From Antedon mediterranea (lineage: Eukaryota; Echinodermata; Crinoidea; Comatulida; Antedonidae): 64,000 bases of DNA. This document shows positions 43,930-56,000 of the stretch, piece by piece. Position 1 is the first letter of the stretch, and each line of letters opens with the position of its first letter. Made by a program: the position numbers and the translations under genes. Where the stretch lies: contig NC_092671.1 in the NCBI RefSeq assembly GCF_964355755.1, positions 15,294,501 to 15,358,500 on the forward strand. Reading direction: 5' to 3'. The notes below the pieces were generated by a model. It was not told where the DNA came from. It ran no database searches and was given only the letters and a program-made list of their open reading frames with translations.

Positions 43930-44215
43930 GTTTATTTGTGTATATTGTGTTTATATGTAAAACAGTTTGTGAAAAACACCTCTATTCGGTGCAAATCGTA
44001 AATTAGCAGGTCTGAAAATAATACTAAAAAGTGGTCAAAAATTGGGACCGTAGTCCGGATTGCCTCCAAATGTAATGGAGTGGTCCTTGGCCACATATTT
44101 CTTGCAATAACTTTTTTGAGTAATTCTGCTAACAAACAGACAGACAATCAAATAAACAGACACACGCGATCGATTAGAGATACCTCCTTGGCGGAGGTAA
44201 ATAATAAATAACTTT
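43930..44215 (+). mobile_element. 3' end of a dispersed retroelement
   Basis: The sequence resembles a 3' end common in marine animal genomes: 'ggagtggtccttggccacat', 'gcaataacttttttgagtaa', 'ctgctaacaaacagacagac', then 'acctccttggcggaggtaa' followed by a short A-rich tail. The terminal 'cctccttggcggagg' forms a perfect hairpin. I read this as a 5'-truncated non-LTR retroelement or SINE tail; family not assigned. Confidence 0.6.
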
Positions 44216-44319
44216 TAAACCAATCAATTAATTGTGATAGAAGTATTGTGGTATTTGACTGACTTTGACAAATCAAGAAAGACGCCAATAAAAAAATCCC
44301 TTTTATGTAATGCTGAAGT

Positions 44320-44460
44320 AATTTTATTTCTATCTACCCAATTAATAAAGAAAAGCCAGTAATGCCAAATTCATTCTGCATACGACTGATCAGGATGTCG
44401 TGATCTATCGTATCAAAAGGATAAAAAAAAAACTGCCAAAACTAGCATAATATATCACCC
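44320..44460 (-). pseudogene. Non-LTR reverse transcriptase fragment, copy 1 (broken)
   Basis: On the minus strand it encodes PFDTIDHDILISRM-NEFGITGFSL, matching the conserved FDTIDHDIL...FGI.G..L segment of Jockey/CR1-type reverse transcriptases, but the frame is broken by indels and an A-run. A second, slightly better copy is at 46440-46560. Confidence 0.65.
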
Positions 44461-44703
44461 TTTATCATGTTTCATCAACATAATATATCACTTTTAACGC
44501 GATAGAGCAGTTTCCGTACTATGAGATTTATTATATTATTTATACCGACTGATATGTTTCATAAAGTAGACAGGAAATGGTTAGATACTGAATAATCTTA
44601 CCTAACGTATGAAGGTTAGAAACTGGGCGAAAATCTGAGTTTAATGTTGATTTGGTCGGGAACCTAAACCAATAATTTCGCAAATCAACATTAGTAGACA
44701 TTC

Positions 44704-45076
44704 GTAGGGAGTGAGTGGCCGAGCGGTTACGACAGTGGAACAGTAATTACGGTCTTACTGAAAAACAACTTTTAGTTGAGTTAAGTATCCGTGATTAAAT
44801 AAAGCTTATTATTATTATTATTATTATAGCCATAACATCGGCAGGGGTTCGAGGCTCACTCACTCCGTGGTTCTGGTGGTTAGAACGAGTCTTCTCGGAT
44901 AAGGACTATAAACCGTAGGTCCAGTGTACACATCTCGCTCGTGTGCACTTTAAAGAACCTAGTACGAGACGAGTAGGGGGTTACCCCGGTGTATTAGTAC
45001 ATTACAGCCACTGATCACCAACTGGGTCCTCTGGGAGACCAGTCTTTGACTGAAGAGGTTACCCAGTATAAATATA
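44704..45076 (+). mobile_element. tRNA-derived SINE, family S1 copy 2, with a nested insertion
   Basis: The head has an acceptor-like 'ggagtga' (44709-44715), an A-box 'tggccgagcggtt', a B-box 'ggttcgaggc' and the matching 'tcactcc' (44874-44880), as in a Ser/Leu-type tRNA. The head is interrupted at about 44742-44828 by an insertion ending in 'aataaagctt' and an (ATT)n run. Downstream follows the S1 body shared with 39683-39880, ending in 'cagtataaatataaatt'. A pol III transcribed origin is inferred. Confidence 0.8.
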
Positions 45077-45467
45077 AATTCAATCGATTCTGTGTTTTAA
45101 AACTTTTATTTTTATTTAAAATGTATTAGGATAAAAATGGGCAAAACGGATATATTGCTACATTTAAAAATGGAGGTCAAATACACAGTACAAATATTTT
45201 GTATATAGCCCGATTTAAACAAATGACAGGAGAAAAACATAATATCTATTTGGGTATTTATTTCTAACTATACGTTGATTTGTTTACAAACTTTTACGAT
45301 TGCATGTTCATTAAATTCGTCATAACCATGCCAGGTTACTTTCCAGAGGTGAATGACGATATAATATTTTTACATTAAATGCATTGGCGATATTGTTGTT
45401 ACCTTTATTTTATGTACATCAAGGATTATGTGTTGCGCTGTATTATACATTTTTTTTTACTTTGATG

Positions 45468-45471
<4 letters not shown>

Positions 45472-45535
<64 letters not shown>
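45472..45535. repeat. (TA)n microsatellite
   Basis: About 32 uninterrupted TA dinucleotides. Confidence 0.99.
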
Positions 45536-45536
<1 letters not shown>

Positions 45537-45611
45537 TGAGGACTAGTTGTGTTCCAACCGTACCACGCCGAGAATGTTAAATTGTCGTTATCCAATCGAG
45601 TTAAAGAACAA

Positions 45612-45857
45612 TACCATGAAATGGTCTAATGGTTAGGGCAACTGCATATCAAGCAGACGGTCCGAGTTCGAGTCTCGGTTGGGTCGACTTTTTCTCATTC
45701 TCACAGATTTCCTCATCTTTATCATTTCAAAAATTAATTAAATAATTTTCAGTGTATCACCGGGCGGTTTGGAATTTATTTCTATGCCTGTTGTGTTTTT
45801 ATATTTATACAATTGTATTGCGAAGCACTGTGTAAATTATATATAAATAAATACTGT
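45612..45857 (+). mobile_element. tRNA-derived SINE, family S2
   Basis: A tRNA-like head contains the A-box 'tggtctaatggttagggca', an anticodon hairpin 'ctgcatatcaagcag', and a perfect T arm 'ccgagttcgagtctcgg'. The acceptor stem does not pair well, so this is not a functional tRNA. It is followed by a roughly 180-bp body including 'caccgggcggtt' and 'tattgcgaagcactgtgtaa', with a terminal 'atataaataaata' tail. Confidence 0.75.
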
Positions 45858-46094
45858 CAAATTACAGTGCTCATCGGAACATGATCTCATAAACGCGTCA
45901 TTGGCGAAAGTTCCGTATTTTTTAGTTGTATGAAAAAATGTCTCTGGCGGGATTCGAACCTGTATATACGTTTCATACAAAAATTGTAATTAATCACGGC
46001 AAACAATTCTACGTAGTTCCTCGGAAATCTGTCTTAAGGCCATAACTGACAGGCCTATGCAACTCATCGAATTAATTTACTAACTTATTTTACA

Positions 46095-46244
46095 GAATTG
46101 ATGCCGTCAAGAACTTGGCTGGGATGATGCAATACCTCGCACCATCCAATCCGAATATTGGTTAGATGAACTTAGAAGGCATGAAATATGTTACAAACTA
46201 CAACACAAAAAGTATGCGAGAGCGAATTACACCCTTTTTTAGAT
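46095..46244 (+). pseudogene. Possible BEL/Pao-type pol fragment
   Basis: The frame starting near 46110 reads LGWDDAIPRTIQSEYWLDEL followed by RRHEICYKLQHKKYARANY and a stop. The LGWDD.IP...W...L pattern resembles the segment after the reverse transcriptase in BEL/Pao retrotransposons. Only about 50 residues are present. The match is to a short motif, so confidence is limited. Confidence 0.35.
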
Positions 46245-46439
46245 GCTATAATTAAGGGCCAGCGTTTCTGTAGTTGATGACACTAACTATCGATGAGGCA
46301 GCACCCATAGATAGTAATGAAAATAAGTCAGTCTGAGATTTTCAACATGGGAGAACCTCTGGAAAACTATAGCTTGGGTACCAGGTCCTGAAATACAAGG
46401 CTCGACTGAGACAAATATTAAAACTACCAAGGAAGAAGA

Positions 46440-46560
46440 ATGGATCCATCAATATTCTATCTACCCAATTTAAAGAAAAGCCAGTAATGCCAAATTCCTT
46501 CTGCATACGACTGATCAGGATGTCGTGATCTATCGTATCAAAAGGATAAATAACCTGCAA
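46440..46560 (-). pseudogene. Non-LTR reverse transcriptase fragment, copy 2
   Basis: Minus-strand translation gives FDTIDHDILISRMQKEFGIT followed by GFSLNWVDRI, typical of the RT domain of Jockey/CR1-like elements, then loses similarity. The DNA matches 44330-44425 closely, so the two are copies of one element in the same orientation about 2.1 kb apart. Confidence 0.75.
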
Positions 46561-47605
46561 AAACTAGCGTTAACAAAATTATTGAACCAGTATGAATATG
46601 ATGTTTCAAAAGAGCACGTCATGAAGACCACAACATTTGAGAAATGTCTATTCCCACAATCAAATGCAATCACACACGTATAAAGCATGCTGTGTATTTC
46701 AGTTTCTTATAGATACGGTATCAGTAACTTGAACTAGTATATTATGGAGATACTCTGTGGAGATCGATAGTTCTATCAACTATGGTTGTTCATTTATTTG
46801 GTGCTCTTTAAGTATAGAATAGATAAAGATAAGCTAAAGCGTATCAAGCTCCAAATGGCGCGTTATACCTTAAAAAAAGCACCTCTGGTTGGTCTCCAAT
46901 TAACTGAGATCCATAACGCTCTTTGTATGAAATACTAAAGATGGAAGTGTAATTGTGAATCCAAATATATTTTCTCCTCTCTCCTTTTAAATGTCTAAAA
47001 TTTTAAGAAACTTAACTCTATAATGATAGATGAATGGAGAATTGAATTACAAAACAAATCGTTTGTATTATTAATAAGCTGTGTTTTCTGTTGATTTTAT
47101 TTAATACAATTTCACTATATTTCTTTATTCATTTTTGTACAGTAATGATCTACCCTATGTCCCTATGTATCGATTAAAATTGGTTGGGGTGTTGCGGAGG
47201 GTAGAGGATATTTTAGGGGTTGTTAGTTGTTTTTTGCCTTTATAATTTTCTGTATGTATATTGTTATATTTTGTATTGTTATTGTGAAGGATGCACGTGA
47301 ATTTATCGGCTACTATTCACTGTTTAAAAACACAGACGATTTATTGTTGACACTTGAGAATTTGTATAAGTTATTCATAAATCTAATTTTTTTACGAAAA
47401 AAGAACCTAATTTCACAACTAATTTTAGTGAATTTTCATATATTTATATTTAATCTCTATCGAACGGTGGGGCAGGGAATAGGCCTAATGGAGGAGGTAG
47501 GAGGGTGGGGATGAGCTATATTATAATGATGTAGGCATATGTATAATACCATTAAAATATACAATAGACACATTATAATGTCAACAACCTTATAATAAAA
47601 CAAAT
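46561..47605. other. Gene-free stretch
   Basis: AT-rich sequence with no recognisable exon. The ORF at 47227-47514 is hydrophobic and low-complexity and resembles no known family. The patch near 47460-47515 is GA-rich. Retroelement debris is possible but not demonstrated. Confidence 0.4.
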
Positions 47606-47607
47606 AC

Positions 47608-47705
47608 TAATGGAGAAAAACTCGAAAACAGAGACCCCCACTAAAACGTCTCATTATATTGGGGGTCTCTTTTTTTGAGATTTCCCGAGACCCCCTAATA
47701 TAATC
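47608..47705. repeat. Outlying copy of the hairpin minisatellite
   Basis: Contains 'aaaactcgaaaacagagacc' and 'ccccactaaaacgtctca', the reverse complement of the unit repeated at 48190-48640, followed by 'tgggggtctctttttttgag'. It is a detached, inverted copy of the same unit about 500 bp before the main array. Confidence 0.8.
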
Positions 47706-48179
47706 CCTGTTTATTGAGAGTGTTGCAAATACCCACCAACGAGCTTGGTCATAAATTATTAAAACCCAACTTTTATCGCAAAAACCGTGAATTTATGTTT
47801 ATTTATTTATCAATTTATTTTTATTTTTTTAATTCATTTCTTTTTAAAGGTTCGCCCAACACAATATATTTGTCTTCATCCTCCAGTCTGCCTCAAAGTC
47901 TGACCTCATATCATTTTGTTATTGCATTGTACGTTATTATCTTTTATGCTTGTTAATAAAGGTTACGAAACTAGTGTCAGTTTTTGAAATAATCTCCCGC
48001 TTTTTAGCTTCTAACATGCATTTATACATCTTACTTAACTTCTAGGACGTCGACCTTGTATTCCAAAATGACAGTCTCTTCACACGCGTTCAAGAATTCA
48101 TCAATCTTCTTATCGTTGCGGCATGTTCTTTGATATCGGCATATCAGTTACCGTTTATTACTGATACGTCATTCTGTGA

Positions 48180-48650
48180 TTTTGAGACGTTTTAGTGGGG
48201 ACCCCCTATATAACGTAATATTGACCTAATATTGAGACGTTTTAGTGGGGGTCTCTGTTTTCGAGTTTTTCTCGAAAACAGAGACCCCTATATAACGTAA
48301 TATTGACTTAATATTGAAACGTTTTAGTGGAGGTCTCTGTTTTCTAGAAAAACTCGAAAACTGAGACCCCCTATATAACGTAATATTGACTTAATATTAA
48401 GAAGTTTTAATGGGGGTATCTGTTTTCGAGTTTTTCTGGAAAACAGAGACCCCCTATGTAACGTAATATTGACTTAATATTGAGACGTTTTAATGGGGGT
48501 ATCTGTTTTCGAGTTTTTCTGGAAAACAGAGACCCCCTATATAACGTATTATTTAGACGTTTTAGTGGGGGTCTCTGTTTTCCAGATTTTCTCGAAAACA
48601 GAGACCCTGGGTCTCGGGTCTCTGGTCTCTGTTTTTGAGACACCCGTTTC
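48180..48650. repeat. Tandem array of perfect hairpins, about 83-bp unit
   Basis: About six units, each reading 'gacgttttagtgggggtctc', then 'tgttttcgagtttttctcga', then 'aaacagagacccc', then 'tatataacgtaatattgact'. Each unit contains a hairpin; in the best one (48248-48288) the arms are 18 bp, perfectly paired around a TTTTT loop. Other units have one or two compensated or uncompensated changes. After 48600 the array degenerates into 'gtctctggtctctg' repeats. It lies about 0.5 kb before the inferred first exon of the PHD-OTU-transposase gene. Confidence 0.9.
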
Positions 48651-49099
48651 GACCTATCTCTTAGTCTCTGGTCTCTGTGTTCGAAGAACCTTAGTAATTT
48701 TATCAAGATCATACAAAGGAGTTCCTTACATGTTTATTCTTGACGGTAACCTATTTTGCAATATGTCAGTGGAATAACTGGCATTTTATCGGAGTCGGAC
48801 GGTTTTGTCAAAATAGTGTTTGATATGGCGATAGCACCGGTTCCGTGTGCGGTTATTATCAAAGCAGCCTGTTGGTTTCCGATTTCTTAAAGATGGTCCC
48901 AAATATGAGAGCAGCTTTGGCAAAATGTGCATTGCGATTGGTCTAGAACTTTGACGGTGTTAGGCTTCAGAAAATAAGCCAATAAAAAAGACCTTCATGC
49001 AACTATGTAAAAAGCGTGGTTCTGCTGAAGTTTCTTTCCACTATTTAAAGCGATAAAAAAACACATCATACCTTTATTCTTGAATTCTCACTGGAGAAA

Positions 49100-49195
49100 A
49101 TCCATCTAAATCTTTATTTTTGTACAGTTCAGTTCAGTTGTACAACAGTTCAGTCTATTTTTACTTAACCGTTCGGTTCTGACGAGCACACAGTG
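49100..49195 (+). promoter_or_regulatory. Inferred 5' UTR exon and promoter region of the PHD-OTU-transposase gene
   Basis: A consensus-like donor (cacagtg|gtaagt, with the intron starting at 49196) pairs sensibly with the acceptor 'ttactttcag' ending at 50084, two bases before which no coding is expected. The exon would be non-coding; its 5' end is unknown. 'ctatttaaag' near 49041 could serve as a TATA-like element. This is inference from splice signals only. Confidence 0.35.
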
Positions 49196-50087
49196 GTAAG
49201 TCATTCATAATTATTTACAGTTCATTTTTTAATAGTTAATCATTATTCAGTGTATAAAGAATGCTTTAATTTAAATATCTACAACGGTATTCAAGTTATT
49301 TATTTGTGCGAATCGCAATTTTTCGCGTATAATTTTTACCCAAAAATCATCAAACTAATCATTTTGACTAATAATGATATAAAGAATTGAAAAACAATAA
49401 AGCCTAAGTTAAGCAATTTGATTTGTGTACTTGTTTTTTTTCTTTTTCTCTTTTGTGGCGCAAACACCACTTTTATTCACATTCATATTATCTCATATTA
49501 CATAAAATCGTATTATTTAACTTGTAAATGTCGTTACAGTTCATAAGTAACATTTTTACATATATGAATTCTGTATTACTCCTTTTTTCATTAATTTTCT
49601 TATATTTTGTTATACACTTGACAGGATCATCATTATCATCTATCCCGTTTTAAAATAGTTCACACATTTTCATTTGTTTGTTTTCATTTTACAACCCGGA
49701 TTATACAATATATTTATATACATGATAAAAATAAACAATAATAGCTCAGTACCACCAGTAACCCGTATCACTGTAATTCTTTTTCTGTTAATCGTATCAA
49801 ATTAGAAATTATATTATCATAATCTTATTTCTTAAAGCTACCCATTTTTCTATACTTTTTTCTTTATTGTTATATGTTTCACATTCAATGTTATATAACA
49901 TATTGCTTTTAAATGAATTCCATAAAGATTTACCGACTGGCTTATTTAGTGCAGATAACATTTTTATTCTATAAATAGTAAATGCTGCAAAAGTGTAAAT
50001 ATAATCTGATAAATATAATGTGTACTTGCTAATGATAGGACCTTACAATTGCTTTCAAACCAATTGTTCTTATTTTACTTTCAGAAT

Positions 50088-53000
50088 ATGTACAGACAAA
50101 AAAGGCAGCACAAAAAAACTAGACCTTGTTTAACTTGTTTTGATTGTGACAAGAAAAAAACGGGGAAATACTTTTGTGGTGTTTGTAAGTTTGCGTGCAA
50201 CAATGACAGTATATTTTGTGATTATTGCTTACGCTGGTTCCACATATTGTGCGAAAACTTAACTAAAGCAAACTTGCATAGCTTAGGTAACTCTCCTTTG
50301 CATTTCACTTGTTCCGAATGCTGTAGCCCTAATGGCAGTTTTGATTTTTTGGCCTCATTAGAGCGTATTGATTCAGCTACCAAAAACAATTACAATATAC
50401 TTGACATAGCGCAAAGTGAACGTTTATTTCTACGTAATCATCGCTTTAGTAAACCCCCGTTTACGATATCTCAACAGTATGTCATCGATGCTGTTTCTAC
50501 AAGTATAATGAACAAATGTGGAGGTGGGCGTTTAATCCCTGTATCTGTCGCTGGTGACGGTAGCTGCTTGTTTAATGCCGTAGCTGTTGCTTTGACTGGC
50601 AATGAAAACATTGCTACTGAACTTCGCGTAAGAACATTTGTTGATATGGTAGAAAAAGAAACATTCTACAAGGAACTGCACAAACATTCAAAAATTGCTT
50701 TAACCAGTCCTGATTACAATCTCGCTTGTTCAGATTGTAGTCGTGAAAGCGGTTATTCTTCAGCTTGGCAGATACAGGCGTTGTCTAGTGTTATAGGGCA
50801 AGAAATTATTTCTGTGTATCCTCCTTATAATGGCGTTACTGACAATGCACATCGCATATTGAATAGAAGTTTTTATCCTTGCGAAGAAACAGCTGACAGA
50901 CATCCGATTTTTATTATGTGGACTAGTACACTATTACCTTCTTCAAAGGGTACGTGGATTCCTAACCACTTTGTCCCGTTATTGGACAGTTCTTTAATAG
51001 ATGAGAGAGTGTGTTTACCCGAAATATTGTCATCTTGCTTGTCATCTACTTCGTATGACGACATTGGTCACAAGAAAGTAATCAAAAGGAAAGGTAAATT
51101 AGGCCTACTCTACTAATTTAGACAAATGGTTTCTTATTTATTTGTACAAATTTAAAAAAAATAAAATTTTAGGATAAGAATACACAAAACTTATCCGTAC
51201 GTAGTGTACGCAATAGATTGGTTCATTGTTATTTTTTATTGTAACGAAGTTATCTCAGAGGTGTGTTTATATTATTGACCGAGATAAATCTAAATTTTTA
51301 TAGTTCAAAAAAAGAAAAGGCGACCGAAAATGAAAGAACGAATCGCAACTATAGTACCCATATCATCTGATTCCGTTGACTCAACACCACAGGTTGATCC
51401 TACAGACTTTCCCTCCACTTCTGTTGATACACAACCTTTCCATAAACGGGATATGATTTCCCTATCTCCACTGTCCACGCCCAACAGCGACAACGTACCC
51501 ATGTCGATGACAACGCCCGACTTGAAAACCACAACAGATACGCAACATGCAAGAGGTAGTGTTTTGTTCTGTTATTTTTTTTTTAACAAAGACATGTTTT
51601 ATTTAATAAGTGTAGGCGTCTATAGAAAACTGAGATATCTGATTGTATCTACATCAAATACAATTGTGTGTTTGTACTTATCGATATGAATCTACATTTT
51701 TATAGTGCGAAAAAAGAAAACAAGGCGACCGAAGAAGAAGCAACGAATCGCAACCACAGTAACCATATCATCTGATTCCGTTGACTCAACACTTGATCCT
51801 ACAGACTTTCCCTCCACTTCTGTTGATAGACAACCTTTCCATAAACGTGATATGATTTCCATATCTCCACTCTCCACATCAAACAGCGACAACGGCAAAA
51901 AGACAGACACAAATGCCACGATGGCTAATTTAGAGGGCTATCCAGCTACCTCTTTTTTTAACCAATCTTCCAATATAGATTCTGATCTGATTTCATTATC
52001 ACACCCATTTTCTGACCCCAACAAGAACAGCAATGATCATGCAGACACCAATGAAAAGTTACTACCTAATCATAATGATGTATTGCATATGCCTATAACA
52101 GGAAAGCCTTCCGATAGTGTGATTTTCCAATCCCCAATTTGTAACCCCCACAGCGAAATCATAAAGGAAAAAAGCACCATAAAAACTATGCAACATGAAG
52201 GTAAGTGTTTTGTTCGTTTTGATCTTCGCATTACAAGATCTGTGTTAGAAAACACAAATTTTAGATATATCTAAGTTTTCTAGATCTAAAAAACTCAGAT
52301 ATTTGAGTTTCCTAGAATTATGAAATTTAAATAACAAGATCCGAGTTTCAATCTTCAAATATAAAAATCAAATCACATAATACAGTAAATCGTGTCATTA
52401 TTAATAAGAGGGTAGTGTTTAAAATACACCTATCATTGTAAGTACTGTTATTTGCAATATAGTACTGCGGTCAACCTGCATAAAATGCGCCTAAAATGTA
52501 TAACATGATATAGAACACTGTTCAATGTCTGATTGTTTATCATGTATGTTATTTACCTTTAAAAGGCAAAAGAAAAGCTCCCAGCAATAGCCTGAAAATA
52601 TAGGGGAATACATTTGTAGTTATGTATTGCATTATGGTTTGACAAATATTTTATATATTTTCAAAAAGGAAAACAGCAGAGGCGACACACTGTATTTTTC
52701 AAGATTGAAGATGTCGGTGATAATTCACCAATTATATTTTCTTCGTCCGAGTCTGAAGTTGATCCTACAGACTTTCCCTCCAATTCTGTTGATAGACAAC
52801 CTTTCCATAAACGGGATATGATTTCCATATCTCCACTGTCCACACCCAACAGCGACAACGTACCCATGTCGATGACAACGCCCGACTTGAAAACCACAAA
52901 AGATACGCAACATGCAGGAGGTAGTGTTTTGTTCTGTTTTTTTTTTTGTAAAAAATAAATGTTTTATTCAATAAGTGTAGGTGTCTATAGGAAACTGAGA

Positions 53001-56000
53001 TATCTGATTGTATCTAGATCAAATAACATTGTGTGTTTGTACTTATCGATATGAATCTACATTTTTATAGTACGAAAAAAGAAAACAAGGCGACCGAAGA
53101 AGAAGCAACGAATCGCAACCATAGCAACCATATCGTCTGATTCCGTTGACTCAACACCACAGGTTGATCCTACAGACTTTCCCTCCACTTCTGTTGATAC
53201 ACAACCTTTCCATAAACGGGATATGTTTTCCATATCTCCAATCTCCACACCAAACAGCGACAACGTACCCTTGTCGATGACAACGCCCGACTTGAAAACT
53301 ACAACAGCTACGCAACATGCAGGAGGTAGTGTTTTGTTCTGTTTTTTTTTTTTTTAACAAAGACATGTTTTATTTAATAAGTGTAGGTGTCTATAGAAAA
53401 CTGAGATATCTGATTGTATCTACATCAAATACAATTGTGTGTTTGTACTTATCGATATGAATCTACATTTTTATAGTGCGGAAAAAGAAAACAAGGCGAC
53501 CGAAGAAGAAGCAACGAATCGCAACCACAGTAACCATATCTTCTGATTCCGTTGACTCAACACTTGATCCTTCAGACTTTCTCTCCACTTCTGTTGATAG
53601 ACAACCTTTCCATAAATGTGATGTGATTTCCATATCTCCACTCTCCACATCAAACAGCGACAACGGCAAAAAGACAGACACTAATGCCACGATGGCTAAT
53701 TTTGAGGGCATTCCAGCTACCTCTTTTTTTAACCAATCTTCCAATATAGATTTTGATCATCAATTTTCTGACCCCAACAACGACAGCAGTGATCATGCAG
53801 ACACCAATGAAAAGTTACTACCTAATCGTAATGATGTATTGCATATGCCTATAACAGGAAAGCCTTCTGATAGTGTGATTTTCCAATCCCCAATTTGTAA
53901 CCCCCACAGCGAAATCATAAAGGAAAGAAGCACGTCGATGACAACGCCCGACTTGAAAACCACAAAAACTATGCAACATGAAGGTAAGTGTTTTGTTCGT
54001 TTTGATCTTCGCATTACAAGAATAGATCTGTGTTAGAAAACACAAATTTTAGATATATCTAAGTTTTCTAGATCTAAAAAACTCAGATATTTGAGTTTCC
54101 TATATTTATGAAATTTAAATAACAAGATCCGAGTTTCAAGCTTCAAATATAAAAATCAAATCACATAATACAGTAAGTCGTGTCATTGTTAATAAGAGGG
54201 TAGTGTTTAAAATACACCTATCATTGTAAGTACTCATTGTTATTTGCCAAAAATAGTACTGCGGTCAACCTGCATAAAATGCGGCTAAAATGTATATCAT
54301 GATATAGAACACGATTCAATGTCTGATTGTTTATCATGTATGTTATTTACCTTTAAAAAGCAAAGGAAAAGCTCCCAGCAATAGCCTGAAAATATAGGGG
54401 AATACATGTATAGTTATGCATTGCATTATGGTTTGACAAATATTTTATATATTTTCAAAAAGGAAAACACCAGAGGCGACACACTGTATTTTTCAAGATT
54501 GAAGATGTCGGCGATAATTCACCATTTATATTTTCTTCGTCCGAGTCTGAAGTTGATCCTACAGACTTTCCCTCCACTTCTGTTGATACACAACCTTTCC
54601 ATAAACGGGATATGATTTCCATATCTCCACTGTTCACACCAAATAGCGACAACGTACCCATGTCGATGACAACGCCCGACTTAAAAACCACGAAAGTAAC
54701 GAATCATGCAGGAGGTAGTGTTTTGATCTGTTGTTTTTTTTTTTAACAAAGTAATGTTTTATTCAATAAGTGTAGGTGTCTATAGGAAACTGAGATATCT
54801 GAATGTATCTAGATCATATAACATTGTGTGTTTTTACTTATCGATATGAATCTACATTTTATAGTGCGGAAAAAGAAAACAAGGCGACCGAAGAAGAAGC
54901 AACGAATCGCAACCATATCATCTGATTCCGTTGACTCAACACCACAGGTTGATCCTACAGACGTTCCCTCCACTTCTGTTGATAGACAACCTTTCCATAA
55001 ACGTGATATGATTTCCATATCTCCACGCTCCACACCAAACAGCGACAACAGCAAAAAGACAGACACAAATGCCACGATGGCTAATTTTAAGGGCATTCCA
55101 GCTACCTCTTTTTTTAGCCAATCTTCCGATATAGATTTTGATTTGATTTCATTATCACATCAATTTTCTGACTCCAACAACGACAGCAGTGATCATACAG
55201 ACACCAATGAAAAGTTACTACCTAATCGTAATGATGTATTGCATACGCCTATAACAGGAAGGCCTTCCGGCGATAGTGTGATTTTCCAATCCCCAATTTG
55301 TAACCCCCACAGCGAAATCATAAAGGAAAAAAGCACGTCGATGACAACGCCCGACTCGAAAACCACAAAAACTATGCAACATGAAAGTAAGTGTTTTGTT
55401 CGTTTTGATCTTCGCATTACAAGATCTGTGTTAGAAAACACAAGTTTTAAATATATCTAAGTTTCCTAGATCTAAAAAACTCAGATATTTGAGTTTCTTA
55501 AATTTATGATATTTCAATAACAAGATTCGAGTTTCATTATTCAAATAGAAAACTCAAATCACCAAATACAGTAAATCGTGTCATTATTAATAAGAGGGTA
55601 GTGTTTAAAATACACCTATCATTGTAAGTACTGTTATTTGCAATAGTACTGCGGTCAACCTGCATAAAATGCGGATAAAATGTATCATGATATAGAACAC
55701 GATTCAATGTCTGATTGTTTATCATGTACTGTATGTTATTTACCGTTAAAAAGCAAAAGAAAAGCTCCCAGCAATAGCATGAAAATATAGGGGAATACAT
55801 TTGTAAGTTATGTATTGCTTTATGGTTTGACAAATATTTATATATTTTTAAAAAGGAAAAAAACAGAGGGGACACACTGCATTTGTCAAGATTGAAGACG
55901 TCGGCGATAATTCACCAATTATATTTTCTTCGTCCGAGTCTGAAGTTGCTCTAAGTAATTCCGAAACACGATACAGTCACATAAACAATTCATTTAGTTC

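Noticed and set aside
45619-45690. Functional tRNA gene
   Set aside because: T arm and anticodon stem are good, but the acceptor arms do not pair and the sequence continues into a SINE body.
45939-45962. Minus-strand B-box 'ggttcgaatcccgcc' suggesting a tRNA
   Set aside because: No A-box or acceptor stem at the right distance; probably a truncated tRNA-derived fragment.
48180-48650. CRISPR-like array
   Set aside because: Units are adjacent without unique spacers, and the surrounding genes are plainly eukaryotic.
50049-50087. N-terminal extension of the PHD-OTU protein
   Set aside because: It starts with TTG and reads through the polypyrimidine tract and acceptor ending at 50084; ATG 50088 is the credible start.
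51094-51116. Terminal residues of the OTU exon read into the following intron
   Set aside because: A consensus donor at 51094 (AAAG|GTAAAT) in the same phase as all downstream exons makes splicing more likely; kept only as an alternative isoform.
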